Below, piece by piece: positions 17,867 to 25,233 of a stretch of DNA of 64,000 bases (position 1 is its first letter; each line of letters starts with the position of its first letter). Below the pieces are notes generated by a model. That model did not search any database, was not told the DNA's origin, and saw only the letters and a program-made list of their open reading frames with translations. The DNA lies in assembly GCF_018130825.1 (NCBI RefSeq), contig NZ_JAFCJS010000013.1, positions 112,092-176,091 of the forward strand, given 5' to 3'. The DNA is from Bradyrhizobium liaoningense (lineage in GTDB: Bacteria; Pseudomonadota; Alphaproteobacteria; Rhizobiales; Xanthobacteraceae). Position numbers and translations under genes: made by a program.

Positions 17867-19201
17867 ATGACCCAGCGTTTCGATGTGATCTTGAAGGGCG
17901 GCACCGTCGTCAACCAGGACGGCGAGGGTGTTCGCGATATCGGCATCACGGGCGGTCGTATCGCCGAGCTGGGCCCGCTGTCGCAAGGCTCAGCCGCGGA
18001 AGTGATCGACTGCAAGGGTCTGCACATCCTGCCCGGCGTGATGGATACGCAGGTGCATTTCCGCGAGCCCGGGCTGGAGCAGAAGGAAGACCTCGAGACC
18101 GGTTCGCGCAGCGCCGTGATGGGCGGCGTCACCGCCGTGTTCGAGATGCCGAACACGTCTCCATTGACGGTGACCGAGGCCACCTTCACCGATAAGGTGA
18201 AGCGCGCCCATCACCGCATGCATTGCGATTTCGCCTTCTTCATCGGCGGCACCCGGGAGAACGTGCAGGATCTGCCCGTGCTGGAGCGCGCGCCGGGCTG
18301 CGCCGGTGTCAAGGTGTTCATCGGCTCGTCCACCGGCGCGCTGCTGGTCGAGGACGACGAGAGCCTGCGCCGGATCTTCCAGGTGATCCGGCGCCGCGCC
18401 GCCTTCCATGCCGAGGACGAATACCGCCTCAACGAGCGCAAGCCGCTACGCATCGAGGGCGACACGCGCTCGCATCCGGTCTGGCGTGACGAGACCGCGG
18501 CGCTGATGGCGACGCAGCGCCTGGTCAAGCTCGCGCATGAGACCGGCAAGCGCATCCACGTGCTGCACATCTCGACCAAGGAAGAGATCGAGTTTCTGCG
18601 CGACCACAAGGACGTCGCCTCCTGCGAGGCGACGCCGCACCATCTCACCCTGGTCGCGCCCGAATGCTACGAGCGGCTCGGCACGCTCGCGCAGATGAAC
18701 CCGCCGGTGCGCGGCGCCGATCACCGCGCCGGCATCTGGCGCGGCATCGAGCAGGGCATCATCGACGTGCTCGGCTCCGACCATGCGCCGCATACGCTGG
18801 AAGAGAAGCAGAAGACCTATCCGGCCTCGCCCTCCGGCATGACCGGCGTGCAGACGCTGGTGCCGCTGATGCTCGACCACGTCAATGCCGGCCGCCTGTC
18901 GCTGGCAAGGTTCGTGGACCTCACCAGCGCCGGCCCGGCGCGCCTCTACAACATGGCCTGCAAGGGCCGCATCGCCGCCGGCTACGACGCCGACTTCACC
19001 ATTGTCGACCTCAAGCGCAGCGAGACCATCACCAACAAATGGGTGGCGTCCAAGGCCGGCTGGACCCCTTACGACGGCGTTCGCGTGACGGGCTGGCCCG
19101 TCGGCACCTTCATCCGCGGCCGCCGCGTGATGTGGCAGGGCGAGCTGGTCACGCCGTCGCAAGGCGAGCCGGTGCGGTTTTTGGAGACGTTGAAGCCGTA
19201 G
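17867..19201 (+). CDS. pyrC: Dihydroorotase-like amidohydrolase
   Basis: A 444-residue class I dihydroorotase/hydantoinase-type protein. Dihydroorotase cyclises carbamoyl-aspartate in pyrimidine synthesis. Visible features are PGVMDTQVHFREPG (57-70), GVTAVFEMPNTSP, Lys149 in GVKVFIGSSTG, AFHAEDE with His181, HVLHIST with His231 and His234, and GSDHAPHT with Asp304. The usual HxH metal motif reads Gln62-Val-His64, so the first His is replaced. All other ligands appear present. ATG 17867 is chosen because the family starts here; in-frame extension to 17789 overlaps the promoter region shared with ygfZ. It stands alone, not next to pyrB, so it may be a paralogue with a different substrate. Confidence 0.82.
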   Translation: MTQRFDVILKGGTVVNQDGEGVRDIGITGGRIAELGPLSQGSAAEVIDCKGLHILPGVMDTQVHFREPGLEQKEDLETGSRSAVMGGVTAVFEMPNTSPLTVTEATFTDKVKRAHHRMHCDFAFFIGGTRENVQDLPVLERAPGCAGVKVFIGSSTGALLVEDDESLRRIFQVIRRRAAFHAEDEYRLNERKPLRIEGDTRSHPVWRDETAALMATQRLVKLAHETGKRIHVLHISTKEEIEFLRDHKDVASCEATPHHLTLVAPECYERLGTLAQMNPPVRGADHRAGIWRGIEQGIIDVLGSDHAPHTLEEKQKTYPASPSGMTGVQTLVPLMLDHVNAGRLSLARFVDLTSAGPARLYNMACKGRIAAGYDADFTIVDLKRSETITNKWVASKAGWTPYDGVRVTGWPVGTFIRGRRVMWQGELVTPSQGEPVRFLETLKP

Positions 19202-19243
19202 GGCTTTGGTCGTTTGGCGGCACAAACACGCCTCATGTTCGGT

Positions 19244-19365
19244 GTCGTCCTGGCGAAAGCCAGGACCCATAACCCCGACCGGATATTGTCGCGAAGACTG
19301 GTGGCCACACTTGCCCGCAGCCAGATAATGCGGTGGTAATGGGTCCTGGCTTTCGCCAGGACGAC
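19244..19365. repeat. REP-like element with perfect 27-bp inverted arms
   Basis: Arms at 19244-19270 and 19339-19365 are exact reverse complements. Each arm is itself a hairpin, TCCTGGC-GAAA-GCCAGGA, so the element can form two small stems or one long one. The 68-base centre has no open frame. It lies between the dihydroorotase-like gene and the sulfurtransferase gene, in the style of bacterial REP pairs. I recall this arm as frequent in Bradyrhizobium intergenic DNA. Confidence 0.8.
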
Positions 19366-19382
19366 GTTGGAGAGGTCATTGC

Positions 19383-20252
19383 ATGTCCCAACCGATACCC
19401 CTCATCACCACCGAGCAACTCGCCGCCATGCTCGGCGATCCCAACCTCCGCCTCTACGATTGCACGACCTACAACGAGCCGGTGCCGCCCGGCAGCGACG
19501 TGCCTTATCGCGCGGTGCCCGGCGACAAGACGTTCGCAGCCGGCCACATTCCCGGCGCCGATTTCCTCGACCTGCAAGGCGAGTTCTCCGACACCTCCGC
19601 GCGACCGCTCTACATGATGCCTGACGTGGCCCAGCTGGAGGCCGCCTTCGGCCGCCACGGCCTCGATGCGAGCAAGACCATCGTGCTCTACAGCATCGGC
19701 ACCATGATGTGGTCGACGCGGTTCTGGTGGATGCTGCGCTCGCTCGGCGTCGATGCCCGCGTGCTCGACGGCGGCCTCGACAAATGGAAAGAGGAGGGGC
19801 GGCCGATCGAGACGGGCGCACCGAAGGGCTATCCGGCCACGACCTTCAAGGCCGCGCCGCGCGCGGGCTTTTTCGTGGACAAGGACACCGTGAAGGCGCG
19901 GATCGGTGATCCCTCGACGGTCATCGTCAACGCGCTCTTGCCGCAATATCACCAAGGCCTCGAGCCGAGCCGCTACGGCCGGCCGGGCCGCGTGCCGGGC
20001 AGCATCAACGTGCCAGCCCCAACGCTCGTCAATGCCGACAAGACGCTGACGAATCTTGCGGATGCCGAGGCAAAGTTCGCGGCCCAGGGCGTCACGCGCG
20101 ACAAGAATGTGATCGTGTATTGCGGCGGCGGCATCTCGGCGACGATCGACCTCTTGCTGCTGACGCAACTCGGCTACGACAAGCTGACACTGTACGACGG
20201 CTCGATGGGCGAATGGGCCAGGGACCCGTCGCTGCCGATCGAGACGGATTAG
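19383..20252 (+). CDS. sseA: Thiosulfate/3-mercaptopyruvate sulfurtransferase
   Basis: A 289-residue tandem rhodanese. The N-terminal domain (LYDCTTYNEP through GGLDKWKEEGRP) is the inactive half. The C-terminal domain carries the persulfide-forming Cys247 in IVYCGGGISATIDL. The active-site loop CGGGISA resembles mercaptopyruvate sulfurtransferases (CG-S/T-G) more than thiosulfate rhodaneses (CRKG), so sulfur donation from 3-mercaptopyruvate is likelier. No signal peptide is present, so it is cytoplasmic. ATG 19383 follows GGAG (12 bases upstream) and directly follows the REP-like element; a G-rich repeat lies right after the stop. Confidence 0.92.
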   Translation: MSQPIPLITTEQLAAMLGDPNLRLYDCTTYNEPVPPGSDVPYRAVPGDKTFAAGHIPGADFLDLQGEFSDTSARPLYMMPDVAQLEAAFGRHGLDASKTIVLYSIGTMMWSTRFWWMLRSLGVDARVLDGGLDKWKEEGRPIETGAPKGYPATTFKAAPRAGFFVDKDTVKARIGDPSTVIVNALLPQYHQGLEPSRYGRPGRVPGSINVPAPTLVNADKTLTNLADAEAKFAAQGVTRDKNVIVYCGGGISATIDLLLLTQLGYDKLTLYDGSMGEWARDPSLPIETD

Positions 20253-20254
20253 AT

Positions 20255-20429
20255 CTTACCCTCCCCTGGAGGGGGAGGGTCGATCGCGCGCAGCGCGAGC
20301 GGGGTGGGGTGACAGTCTCTCGCCGTTGGCGGTGCCGGTGTGGAGAGATCACCCCACCCCGCTTCGCATTGCGCTCTCGCTCCATGCGAAGCGACCCTCC
20401 CCCTCCAGGACCCTCCAGGGGAGGGTAAG
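20255..20429. repeat. CTTACCCTCCCC palindromic element, copy 1
   Basis: A 175-bp unit bounded by CTTACCCTCCCCTGGAGGG and its inverted form at the right end, with inner inverted segments around GGGGTGGGGTGA and TCACCCCACCCC. The right end carries a small internal duplication (CCAGGACCCTCCAGG). A second copy at 27516-27677 shares the ends and most of the interior. No open frame or transposase is present, so it is a non-autonomous, MITE/REP-like repeat. It begins two bases after the sseA stop. Confidence 0.85.
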
Positions 20430-20446
20430 ATCCGGGCAAGAAAACT

Positions 20447-20477
20447 GGGAACCTTTTGGCGCCGGCCTGCATCCAAT
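20447..20477 (+). promoter_or_regulatory. Predicted autoregulatory ECF promoter upstream of the sigma gene
   Basis: GGGAAC (20447-20452), a 17-base spacer, then CATCCAAT (20470-20477). The same two blocks, with a 16-base spacer, precede the DUF4142 gene at 21228. Shared sequence outside the start codons, in the spacing of ECF promoters, suggests that the sigma factor reads both. Transcription would begin near 20483, just before the GGAG at 20491. Confidence 0.55.
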
Positions 20478-20502
20478 GTCCGAGGCCAACGGAGACAAGC
20501 AG

Positions 20503-21219
20503 GTGACCGCCATGCAACGGACCGCAGCCGGCGCCAAGGCACCGAACGCCAAGGCATCAGAAATCCGGTCATTGGAAGCCCAGCTGATCGACCGCGCGCG
20601 GGCCCGTGACGAGGCCGCGCTGCGCGAGATCATGCAGGTCAACAACCGCAGGCTATATCGCCTCGCGCGCGCAATTCTGCGTAGCGACAGCGAAGCCGAG
20701 GACGTGGTGCAGGAAACCTATGTGCGCGCCTTCACCCATCTCGACGGCTTCCGGGGCGAGTCCGGCCTGTCGACCTGGCTGTCGCGCATCGCCATCAACG
20801 AGGCGCTTGGCCGGTCGCGCAGCGCGAGGCCGCATGTCGAGCTCGGCGCGGTGTCCGAAGCCGCGCTCGAGGCGCAGATCATCAAATTTCCCGTCTCTCC
20901 CGCAGGCGATCCGGAAAGGACCATGGCCCAACGTGAAATCCAGCGCGTCGTCGAACGCGCCATCGACGAGTTGCCGGACGTTTTCCGCATGGTGTTCGTC
21001 GCACGCGTCATGGAGGGCATGAGCATCGAGGAAACCGCCGATCTGCTCGCCGTGAAGCCCGAGACCGTGAAGACGCGGCTGCACCGCGCCCGCACCATGC
21101 TGCGCGAGAATGTCGAGAAGGAGATCGGCCCGGTGATGATGGATGCCTTTCCGTTTGCCGGCTGGCGCTGCGAGCGCCTGACCGAAGCGGTGCTGAAGCG
21201 GCTCGGTGTCGGCGGCTGA
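20503..21219 (+). CDS. ECF-type RNA polymerase sigma factor
   Basis: About 238 residues. Region 2 is seen in RLARAILRSDSEAEDVVQETYVRAF and GLSTWLSRIAINEA; region 4 in AIDELPDVFRMVFVARVMEGMSIEETADLLAV and ETVKTRLHRAR. It directs core RNA polymerase to a specific promoter set. GTG 20503 is chosen because GGAG lies eight bases before it, while the ATG at 20476 falls inside the predicted -10 element; ATG 20512 is another option. No anti-sigma gene is adjacent. Instead DUF4142 and cupredoxin genes follow, preceded by the same promoter-like motif. A C-terminal tail (MMDAFPFAGWRCERLTEAV) of about 30 residues follows region 4 and could have a sensing role. Confidence 0.9.
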   Translation: MTAMQRTAAGAKAPNAKASEIRSLEAQLIDRARARDEAALREIMQVNNRRLYRLARAILRSDSEAEDVVQETYVRAFTHLDGFRGESGLSTWLSRIAINEALGRSRSARPHVELGAVSEAALEAQIIKFPVSPAGDPERTMAQREIQRVVERAIDELPDVFRMVFVARVMEGMSIEETADLLAVKPETVKTRLHRARTMLRENVEKEIGPVMMDAFPFAGWRCERLTEAVLKRLGVGG

Positions 21220-21227
21220 AATTTTCC

Positions 21228-21257
21228 GGGAACGTTTGCGCGAAACGCCCATCCAAT
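21228..21257 (+). promoter_or_regulatory. Predicted ECF promoter for the DUF4142-cupredoxin operon
   Basis: GGGAAC (21228-21233), a 16-base spacer, then CATCCAAT (21250-21257), matching the blocks upstream of the sigma gene. It lies in the 91-base gap after the sigma stop; the start of the DUF4142 gene is 54 bases downstream with GGAG between. Confidence 0.55.
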
Positions 21258-21310
21258 TCCTGTGAAGCAACGCGCCGGCAAAATGTCCGGCAGCACAGGA
21301 GTGTCAAACC

Positions 21311-21841
21311 ATGTTCATCCGTTGGAGCGCGGCGGTCGCCGCGGCAATTCTGCTGTCGAGTCCCGCGCTGCAGGGCGCCAGCGCCGCCGACAAGCCGACC
21401 GATCCGCAGATCGCCCATATCGCCTACACCGCCGGCGTGATCGACATCAACGCCGCCAAGCAGGCGCAGAAAAAAGCGAAGAACAAGGACGTGAAGGCGT
21501 TTGCCGAGGACATGCTGCGCGACCACGAGGCGGTCAACAAGCAGGCGCTGGCGCTGGTCAAGAAGCTGAACGTCACCCCTGAAGACAACGACACCAGCAA
21601 GGCGCTGTCGAAGCAGGCGAGCGACAAGCTGGCCGAGCTCGACAAGCTGAGCGGCGCAGCGTTCGACAAGGCCTATGTCGCGAACGAGGTCGCCTACCAC
21701 AAGGCGGTCAACGGCGCGCTGGAGACCCAGTTGATTCCGTCCGCGAGCAATGCCGAGCTGAAGAGCCTGTTGCAGACCGGCCTGAAGATCTTTCAGGGCC
21801 ATCAGCAGCACGCCGAGCATGTCGCGGCCGAGCTAAAATAA
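21311..21841 (+). CDS. Exported DUF4142 protein
   Basis: A 176-residue protein with a clear signal peptide (residues 1-25, ending near GASAADK), so it is periplasmic. The mature part is helical, with the DUF4142 pattern AYTAGVIDINAAKQAQ, VKAFAEDMLRDHEAVNKQAL and AYVANEVAYHKAVNGAL. The His residues of the DHEAVN and YHKAVN helices are typical of this ferritin-like four-helix family; no catalytic function is established. GGAG lies 11 bases before ATG 21311. It is followed ten bases later by a cupredoxin gene, with which it probably forms an operon controlled by the ECF sigma factor. Confidence 0.9.
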   Translation: MFIRWSAAVAAAILLSSPALQGASAADKPTDPQIAHIAYTAGVIDINAAKQAQKKAKNKDVKAFAEDMLRDHEAVNKQALALVKKLNVTPEDNDTSKALSKQASDKLAELDKLSGAAFDKAYVANEVAYHKAVNGALETQLIPSASNAELKSLLQTGLKIFQGHQQHAEHVAAELK

Positions 21842-21851
21842 AAAGGGTGGG

Positions 21852-22172
21852 ATGATGCCGGGACGCCTCGCTTCGATCGCGCTTGCGGTCGTCTTCCTGT
21901 CGATATCAGTCCCGGCGCGCGCCGCGACGATAGAGATCACGATGGAGAATCTCGTGATCGCTCCGGCCGAGGTATCGGCGAAGGTCGGCGATACCATCAC
22001 CTGGATCAACAAGGACGTCTTCGCCCACACCGCCACTGCGAAGAACGGCGATTTCGACGTGACGCTGCCGCCGAAGAAGTCGGCGACGTCAGTGCTGAAG
22101 ACGGCGGGCACGGTCGAGTACTACTGTCGCTATCATCCCAACATGAAAGCGACGCTCAAGATCGAGCCGTGA
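21852..22172 (+). CDS. Periplasmic cupredoxin (amicyanin-like)
   Basis: A 106-residue small blue copper protein. The signal peptide spans residues 1-24 (cleavage after ARA). Type 1 copper ligands are all visible: His59 in VFAHTA, Cys92 in EYYCRYHPNM, His95 and Met98. C-x2-H-x2-M spacing is the short amicyanin/pseudoazurin-like loop. It would transfer electrons or buffer copper in the periplasm. It is ten bases downstream of the DUF4142 gene and in the same direction, in the sigma-linked unit, which suggests a role in an oxidative or metal stress response; this is inferred from context. Confidence 0.92.
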   Translation: MMPGRLASIALAVVFLSISVPARAATIEITMENLVIAPAEVSAKVGDTITWINKDVFAHTATAKNGDFDVTLPPKKSATSVLKTAGTVEYYCRYHPNMKATLKIEP

Positions 22173-22332
22173 GAAGGAGGAGGGAGCGCATTCCCGGCTC
22201 TGTCGGGAATATCTCCCGCTCATCGCGAGACTAATGCTTGTCCGCGGGAGACGGCTTCCGTGCGATAAAGGCGGCAGACTTCGCGACCTTGTCGTCAAGA
22301 CCTCGTCGCAAAGTCATTCATCCGTCAACTGG

Positions 22333-22351
22333 CCCCGCCCGCGTGGCGGGG
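22333..22351. terminator. Hairpin between convergent genes
   Basis: Arms CCCCGCC (22333-22339) and GGCGGGG (22345-22351) with a five-base loop, followed on the plus strand by TCATTTT. It lies between the cupredoxin gene and the convergent small gene. A weaker hairpin, ATTCCCG/CGGGAAT, is at 22190-22210. Confidence 0.5.
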
Positions 22352-22368
22352 TCATTTTCGGAGTGTGC

Positions 22369-22635
22369 TTATTGCCGGGAGATGTCGACGGAGAATTCGC
22401 CGTTGCGGATACGGCCCGGAAAACCCTCGACGAATTTTGCCACCGCATCCTCGCCATAGGTGCCGACGAGTTCGGCGAATGCGGCGAACAGGCTCGCCTG
22501 CGCCAGGCAATCACCATCGACGCCGTCATGGCGCGCCTCGGCCCAGGCCTCGTTGAGATAGCTCAGGGCAGCCTGCTTCTGCTCGTGATCGGGCAGCGGC
22601 GCACGGTCGGGGGCGTATGAAATCGGCTGGCTCAT
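22369..22635 (-). CDS. Small hypothetical cytoplasmic protein
   Basis: An 88-residue acidic protein starting MSQPISYAPDRAPLPDHEQ. The rest is mostly helical (AALSYLNEAWAEARHDGVDGDCLAQASLFAAFAELVGTYG), then EDAVAKFVEGFPGRIRNGEFSV. No signal peptide, membrane segment or catalytic motif is evident. Codon use matches its neighbours and the composition is protein-like, which supports a real gene. I do not recognise the family. Its 3' end faces the cupredoxin operon across a hairpin. Confidence 0.7.
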   Translation of the reverse strand: MSQPISYAPDRAPLPDHEQKQAALSYLNEAWAEARHDGVDGDCLAQASLFAAFAELVGTYGEDAVAKFVEGFPGRIRNGEFSVDISRQ

Positions 22636-22790
22636 GAAACTCGATCAGGGCTGGGGCGCGTCCACGGCGATGCGCTGCACGAGAGGTGTAGCACGGGTGT
22701 TAATGCCCGCTAGGCTACATCTTTAGGAACGGTTAACGGCTGTGAACAAAGTCGATGACAGGGTTCCAGGTCGGATCCTCCGAACCCAAA

Positions 22791-22906
22791 CCCTCATGGT
22801 GAGGAGCGTGCGAAGTACGCGTCTCGAACCATAGAGCCCCTACTGCTGCAGCCGGGCCTTTCATCCTTCGAGACGCGCGCAAAGGGCGCGCTCCTCAGGA
22901 TGAGGA
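22791..22906. repeat. CCTCATGGTGAGGAG composite inverted repeat
   Basis: Left half holds GAGGAGCG...GCGTCTCGAA (22801-22828); right half holds TTCGAGACGC...CGCTCCTC (22867-22896), its inverted form with different filler. Outer CCTCAT-type ends complete the unit. I recall this as a widespread Bradyrhizobium intergenic repeat. It fills much of the 276-base gap between the small hypothetical gene and the TIGR02301 gene; the rest of the gap shows nothing else. Confidence 0.75.
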
Positions 22907-22911
22907 GATAC

Positions 22912-23289
22912 TCAGTTCGCGTAGCGCGCCGTCAGATCCCGCGAGATCTTCGAGCCTTCCTCGATATAGCGGCGGATCGCCACCGTCGCGGCCGGCGTGC
23001 AGCTCCGGTAGGTCTGCTGGAAGCCGTTATAGCCGCGGTTGAAGCCGGCGATCATGCGGGTGCGGCGCTCTCCGGACGGGGTTTCGGCATCGATCAGCGC
23101 CTGCATCTCGCTACGCCATTTGTTGCCCTCGTTGGACCCGCAAATGCCGCGCAGATAATGCAGCCCGCCGAGGATCTCGGCCAGCCGCTGCAGTTCGCCG
23201 TCGAACGGCGCCGCCACGTCCTGGGCCCTCGTGGGCACGGAGGCGCAGGCGAGAATCAGGGCGAAAATGGCCAGAAATCGCGTCGACAT
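22912..23289 (-). CDS. Exported TIGR02301-family protein
   Basis: A 125-residue protein with a signal peptide (RFLAIFALILACASVPTRAQD, cleavage near residue 21), so probably periplasmic. The mature part has LAEILGGLHYLRGICG, NKWRSEMQALIDAE, RRTRMIAGFNRGYNGFQQTYRSC and a C-terminal helix, the pattern of the TIGR02301 family of alphaproteobacteria, whose function is unknown. Two Cys (in GICG and RSCT) may form a disulfide. ATG 23289 is used since the signal peptide starts there; the frame to 23325 only adds a non-conserved prefix. It follows the Nudix hydrolase gene by 45 bases. Confidence 0.8.
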   Translation of the reverse strand: MSTRFLAIFALILACASVPTRAQDVAAPFDGELQRLAEILGGLHYLRGICGSNEGNKWRSEMQALIDAETPSGERRTRMIAGFNRGYNGFQQTYRSCTPAATVAIRRYIEEGSKISRDLTARYAN

Positions 23290-23334
23290 CGGCGGCTGTA
23301 TGCCCCCTTGGGACGGCGGGCGCAAGGCGGGCCG

Positions 23335-23769
23335 TCAGGCCCCGAGCAGCCGGTGGGCGGACTGGATGACCTCCACCAGCCCCCCGGTCATCTTGAGGTC
23401 GCCGAGGCCCGCCAGGGCGTCCGGGGCGATCCAGCGGTAGTCGTCGAGCTCGTCGTTCAGGACCGGCTCCCGGGCCGCCCAGCGGGCGGCAAAGGACATG
23501 ATCAAATAGTGGCCGGCGCCGGGGGCGGCCGGCAGCACCTCGCGCCAGCCGGCTAGCCCAATGATCTCGATCTCGAGCCCGGTTTCCTCGTCGACCTCGC
23601 GCCTGAGCGCCTGGTGCAGCGATTCGCCGAACTCGACCCGGCCGCCCGGCAGCGAATAGAACCCCTTTGCGGGCGAGCGGGCGCGGCGGGTCAGCAGCAC
23701 CTTGCCGTCGCGAAAAATCGCGGCACTGACGGCGATCTGGGGATGGCTGGGCTGGACGACTGCTGACAT
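23335..23769 (-). CDS. Nudix hydrolase
   Basis: A 144-residue Nudix hydrolase with an intact box: GGRVEFGESLHQALRREVDEETG near residues 42-64, including the metal-binding REVDEE. Such enzymes hydrolyse nucleoside diphosphates linked to another moiety, often as housecleaning; the short VSAAIFRDGKVLLTRRARSP start and the length resemble MutT/ADP-ribose-type members without giving a substrate. It lies 18 bases downstream of a hypothetical gene and 45 bases upstream of the TIGR02301 gene, all on the minus strand, forming a likely operon. Confidence 0.9.
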   Translation of the reverse strand: MSAVVQPSHPQIAVSAAIFRDGKVLLTRRARSPAKGFYSLPGGRVEFGESLHQALRREVDEETGLEIEIIGLAGWREVLPAAPGAGHYLIMSFAARWAAREPVLNDELDDYRWIAPDALAGLGDLKMTGGLVEVIQSAHRLLGA

Positions 23770-23787
23770 CTTCTCAAAGGACCTGGC

Positions 23788-24288
23788 TCAATTCGCCATG
23801 ATGGTGTCGACGTCGGCCTCCGCGCCGCCATTGATGATGCCGCCGCAGGCCGCGATCAGCGGCTTGACCCAGAGGGTGGCCTGCTCGGCAAGGCGAACGC
23901 GGGTCGTGTCCTTCTCGACCTCGCGCATGGCCGAGCCGACCGCGGTCAGGATCGAGGTCATGGTGTCGGTGATGTGGTCGAACTGGGCGCGCACATTGGG
24001 ATCGGCCTTCTCATAGGCCTCGATCGCGAGATCCCGCGCCTTGAAGTTCGAGGCCGTGAAATGCTCGGCATAGGACAGCGGCGTCCAGGTCAGAAAGTCT
24101 TCGGCGCATTCCGGCATGTCAGGGACCATTTCGAGCAGCATCACGGCTTCATTGAAATGGTTGAGATAGTCAGTGGCAAGCCCGGTCCGCGGGTTGATGT
24201 TGGCCACGCGCAGCCGTTCGGCCCAGGCCGCAGCCTCGGGGCCCGTCTGTGCTTGCGTCCGCGCGGGTTGGGAGGCCATTGAGCTCAT
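23788..24288 (-). CDS. Conserved-looking hypothetical protein
   Basis: A 166-residue cytoplasmic protein. After a polar N-terminus (SQPARTQAQTGPEAAAWAERL) the chain is helical: DYLNHFNEAVMLLEMVPDMPECAEDFL, ARDLAIEAYEKADPNVRAQFDHITDTM, and a C-terminal WVKPLIAACGGIINGG. No signal peptide or known catalytic motif was found. I do not recognise the family. It is divergent from the SRAP gene (63-base gap) and heads the minus-strand operon with the Nudix hydrolase. A second Met at residue 4 (position 24279) could be the start. Confidence 0.75.
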   Translation of the reverse strand: MSSMASQPARTQAQTGPEAAAWAERLRVANINPRTGLATDYLNHFNEAVMLLEMVPDMPECAEDFLTWTPLSYAEHFTASNFKARDLAIEAYEKADPNVRAQFDHITDTMTSILTAVGSAMREVEKDTTRVRLAEQATLWVKPLIAACGGIINGGAEADVDTIMAN

Positions 24289-24351
24289 CTGCCGCAGTGT
24301 TAACGTTCGGGGTTAAAAGGACCTGAACGGACCCTATATAGACGCCCAAGG

Positions 24352-25113
24352 ATGTGTGGACGCTTCGTCATAACTTCGGCCCCCGCGGCTTTGCGGCAAC
24401 TGTTCGGCTATGTCGAGCAGCCGAATTTCCCGCCCCGGTACAATGTCGCCCCGACGCAACCGATTCCGGTCGTGCTGATCGAGAACGGCACGCGCCATTT
24501 CCGCCTGATGCGCTGGGGCCTGTTGCCGAGCTGGGTCAAGGACCCCCGCGGATTTACCTTGCTGATCAACGCCCGCTCGGAGACGGTGCTGGAGAAGCCC
24601 GCCTTCAAGAAAGCTATACGCCGGCGGCGCGGCCTGATCCCGGCCGACGGCTATTACGAGTGGAAGTCGGAAGGCGGCCGCAAGCAGCCCTTCTTCATCC
24701 ACCGTGCCGATGGCGAGCCGCTCGGCTTTGCCGCGGTGTTCGAGACCTGGGTCGGACCGAACGGCGAGGAGCTCGACACGGTCGCGATCGTCACCGCGGC
24801 GGCGGGCGAGGACCTCGCCGCGCTGCATGACCGCGTGCCCGTCACCATCAGCTCGCGCGATTTCGAGCGCTGGCTCGATCATCGCGGCGACGAGGTCGAT
24901 GCGATCCTGCCGCTGATGAGGCCCCCGCGCATCGGCGAGTTCGCCTGGCATCCCGTCTCCACCCGCGTCAACCGCGTTGCCAATGACGACGAGCAACTGC
25001 TCTTGCCGATCAGTGCGGAGGAGATGGAGGCGGAGGCAGAGGCGGCGAAGCCGAAGAAGGTGCGGAAGGTTGCCGCTAGCCCGGCGGATGACGGGCAGGG
25101 GTCGTTGTTCTAG
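24352..25113 (+). CDS. yedK: SRAP/HMCES-type abasic-site crosslinking protein
   Basis: A 253-residue SOS response-associated peptidase family protein. It covalently shields abasic sites in single-stranded DNA through Cys2. Visible are Met-Cys2-Gly-Arg-Phe at the start (Met removal exposes Cys2), RYNVAPTQ near 29-36, MRWGLLPSW, LINARSET with Asn73, IPADGYYEWK with Glu103, and ALHDRVPVTI with His159. The last 40 residues are a charged, low-complexity tail (EEMEAEAEAAKPKKVRKV) beyond the usual domain. No LexA box was searched for in detail. It is divergent from the hypothetical gene on the minus strand. Confidence 0.95.
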   Translation: MCGRFVITSAPAALRQLFGYVEQPNFPPRYNVAPTQPIPVVLIENGTRHFRLMRWGLLPSWVKDPRGFTLLINARSETVLEKPAFKKAIRRRRGLIPADGYYEWKSEGGRKQPFFIHRADGEPLGFAAVFETWVGPNGEELDTVAIVTAAAGEDLAALHDRVPVTISSRDFERWLDHRGDEVDAILPLMRPPRIGEFAWHPVSTRVNRVANDDEQLLLPISAEEMEAEAEAAKPKKVRKVAASPADDGQGSLF

Positions 25114-25123
25114 GCGAGCTTCC

Positions 25124-25212
25124 GTGGGGTGGGCAAAGGCGCAACGCGCCGTGCCCACGATCTCTCGCCGTAACGCGCAAGGGTGGGCACGCTTTCGCTT
25201 AGCCCACCCTAC
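25124..25212. repeat. GTAGGGTGGGC inverted-repeat element, copy 2
   Basis: An 89-bp copy of the 15564-15655 element. Ends GTGGGGTGGGC (25124-25134) and GCCCACCCTAC (25202-25212), with GTGCCCAC and GTGGGCAC inside. The left end differs from the copy 1 end by one base. It lies between the convergent SRAP and CoA-transferase genes. Confidence 0.75.
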
Positions 25213-25233
25213 GGCAGCGGAGAGTGTGGCGCT

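Noticed and set aside
20476..20478. ATG as start of the ECF sigma gene
   Set aside because: It lies in the predicted -10 element and has no ribosome site, unlike GTG 20503.
22723..22760. EcfG-type site at GGAAC near 22723
   Set aside because: No CGTT at 16 or 17 bases downstream.
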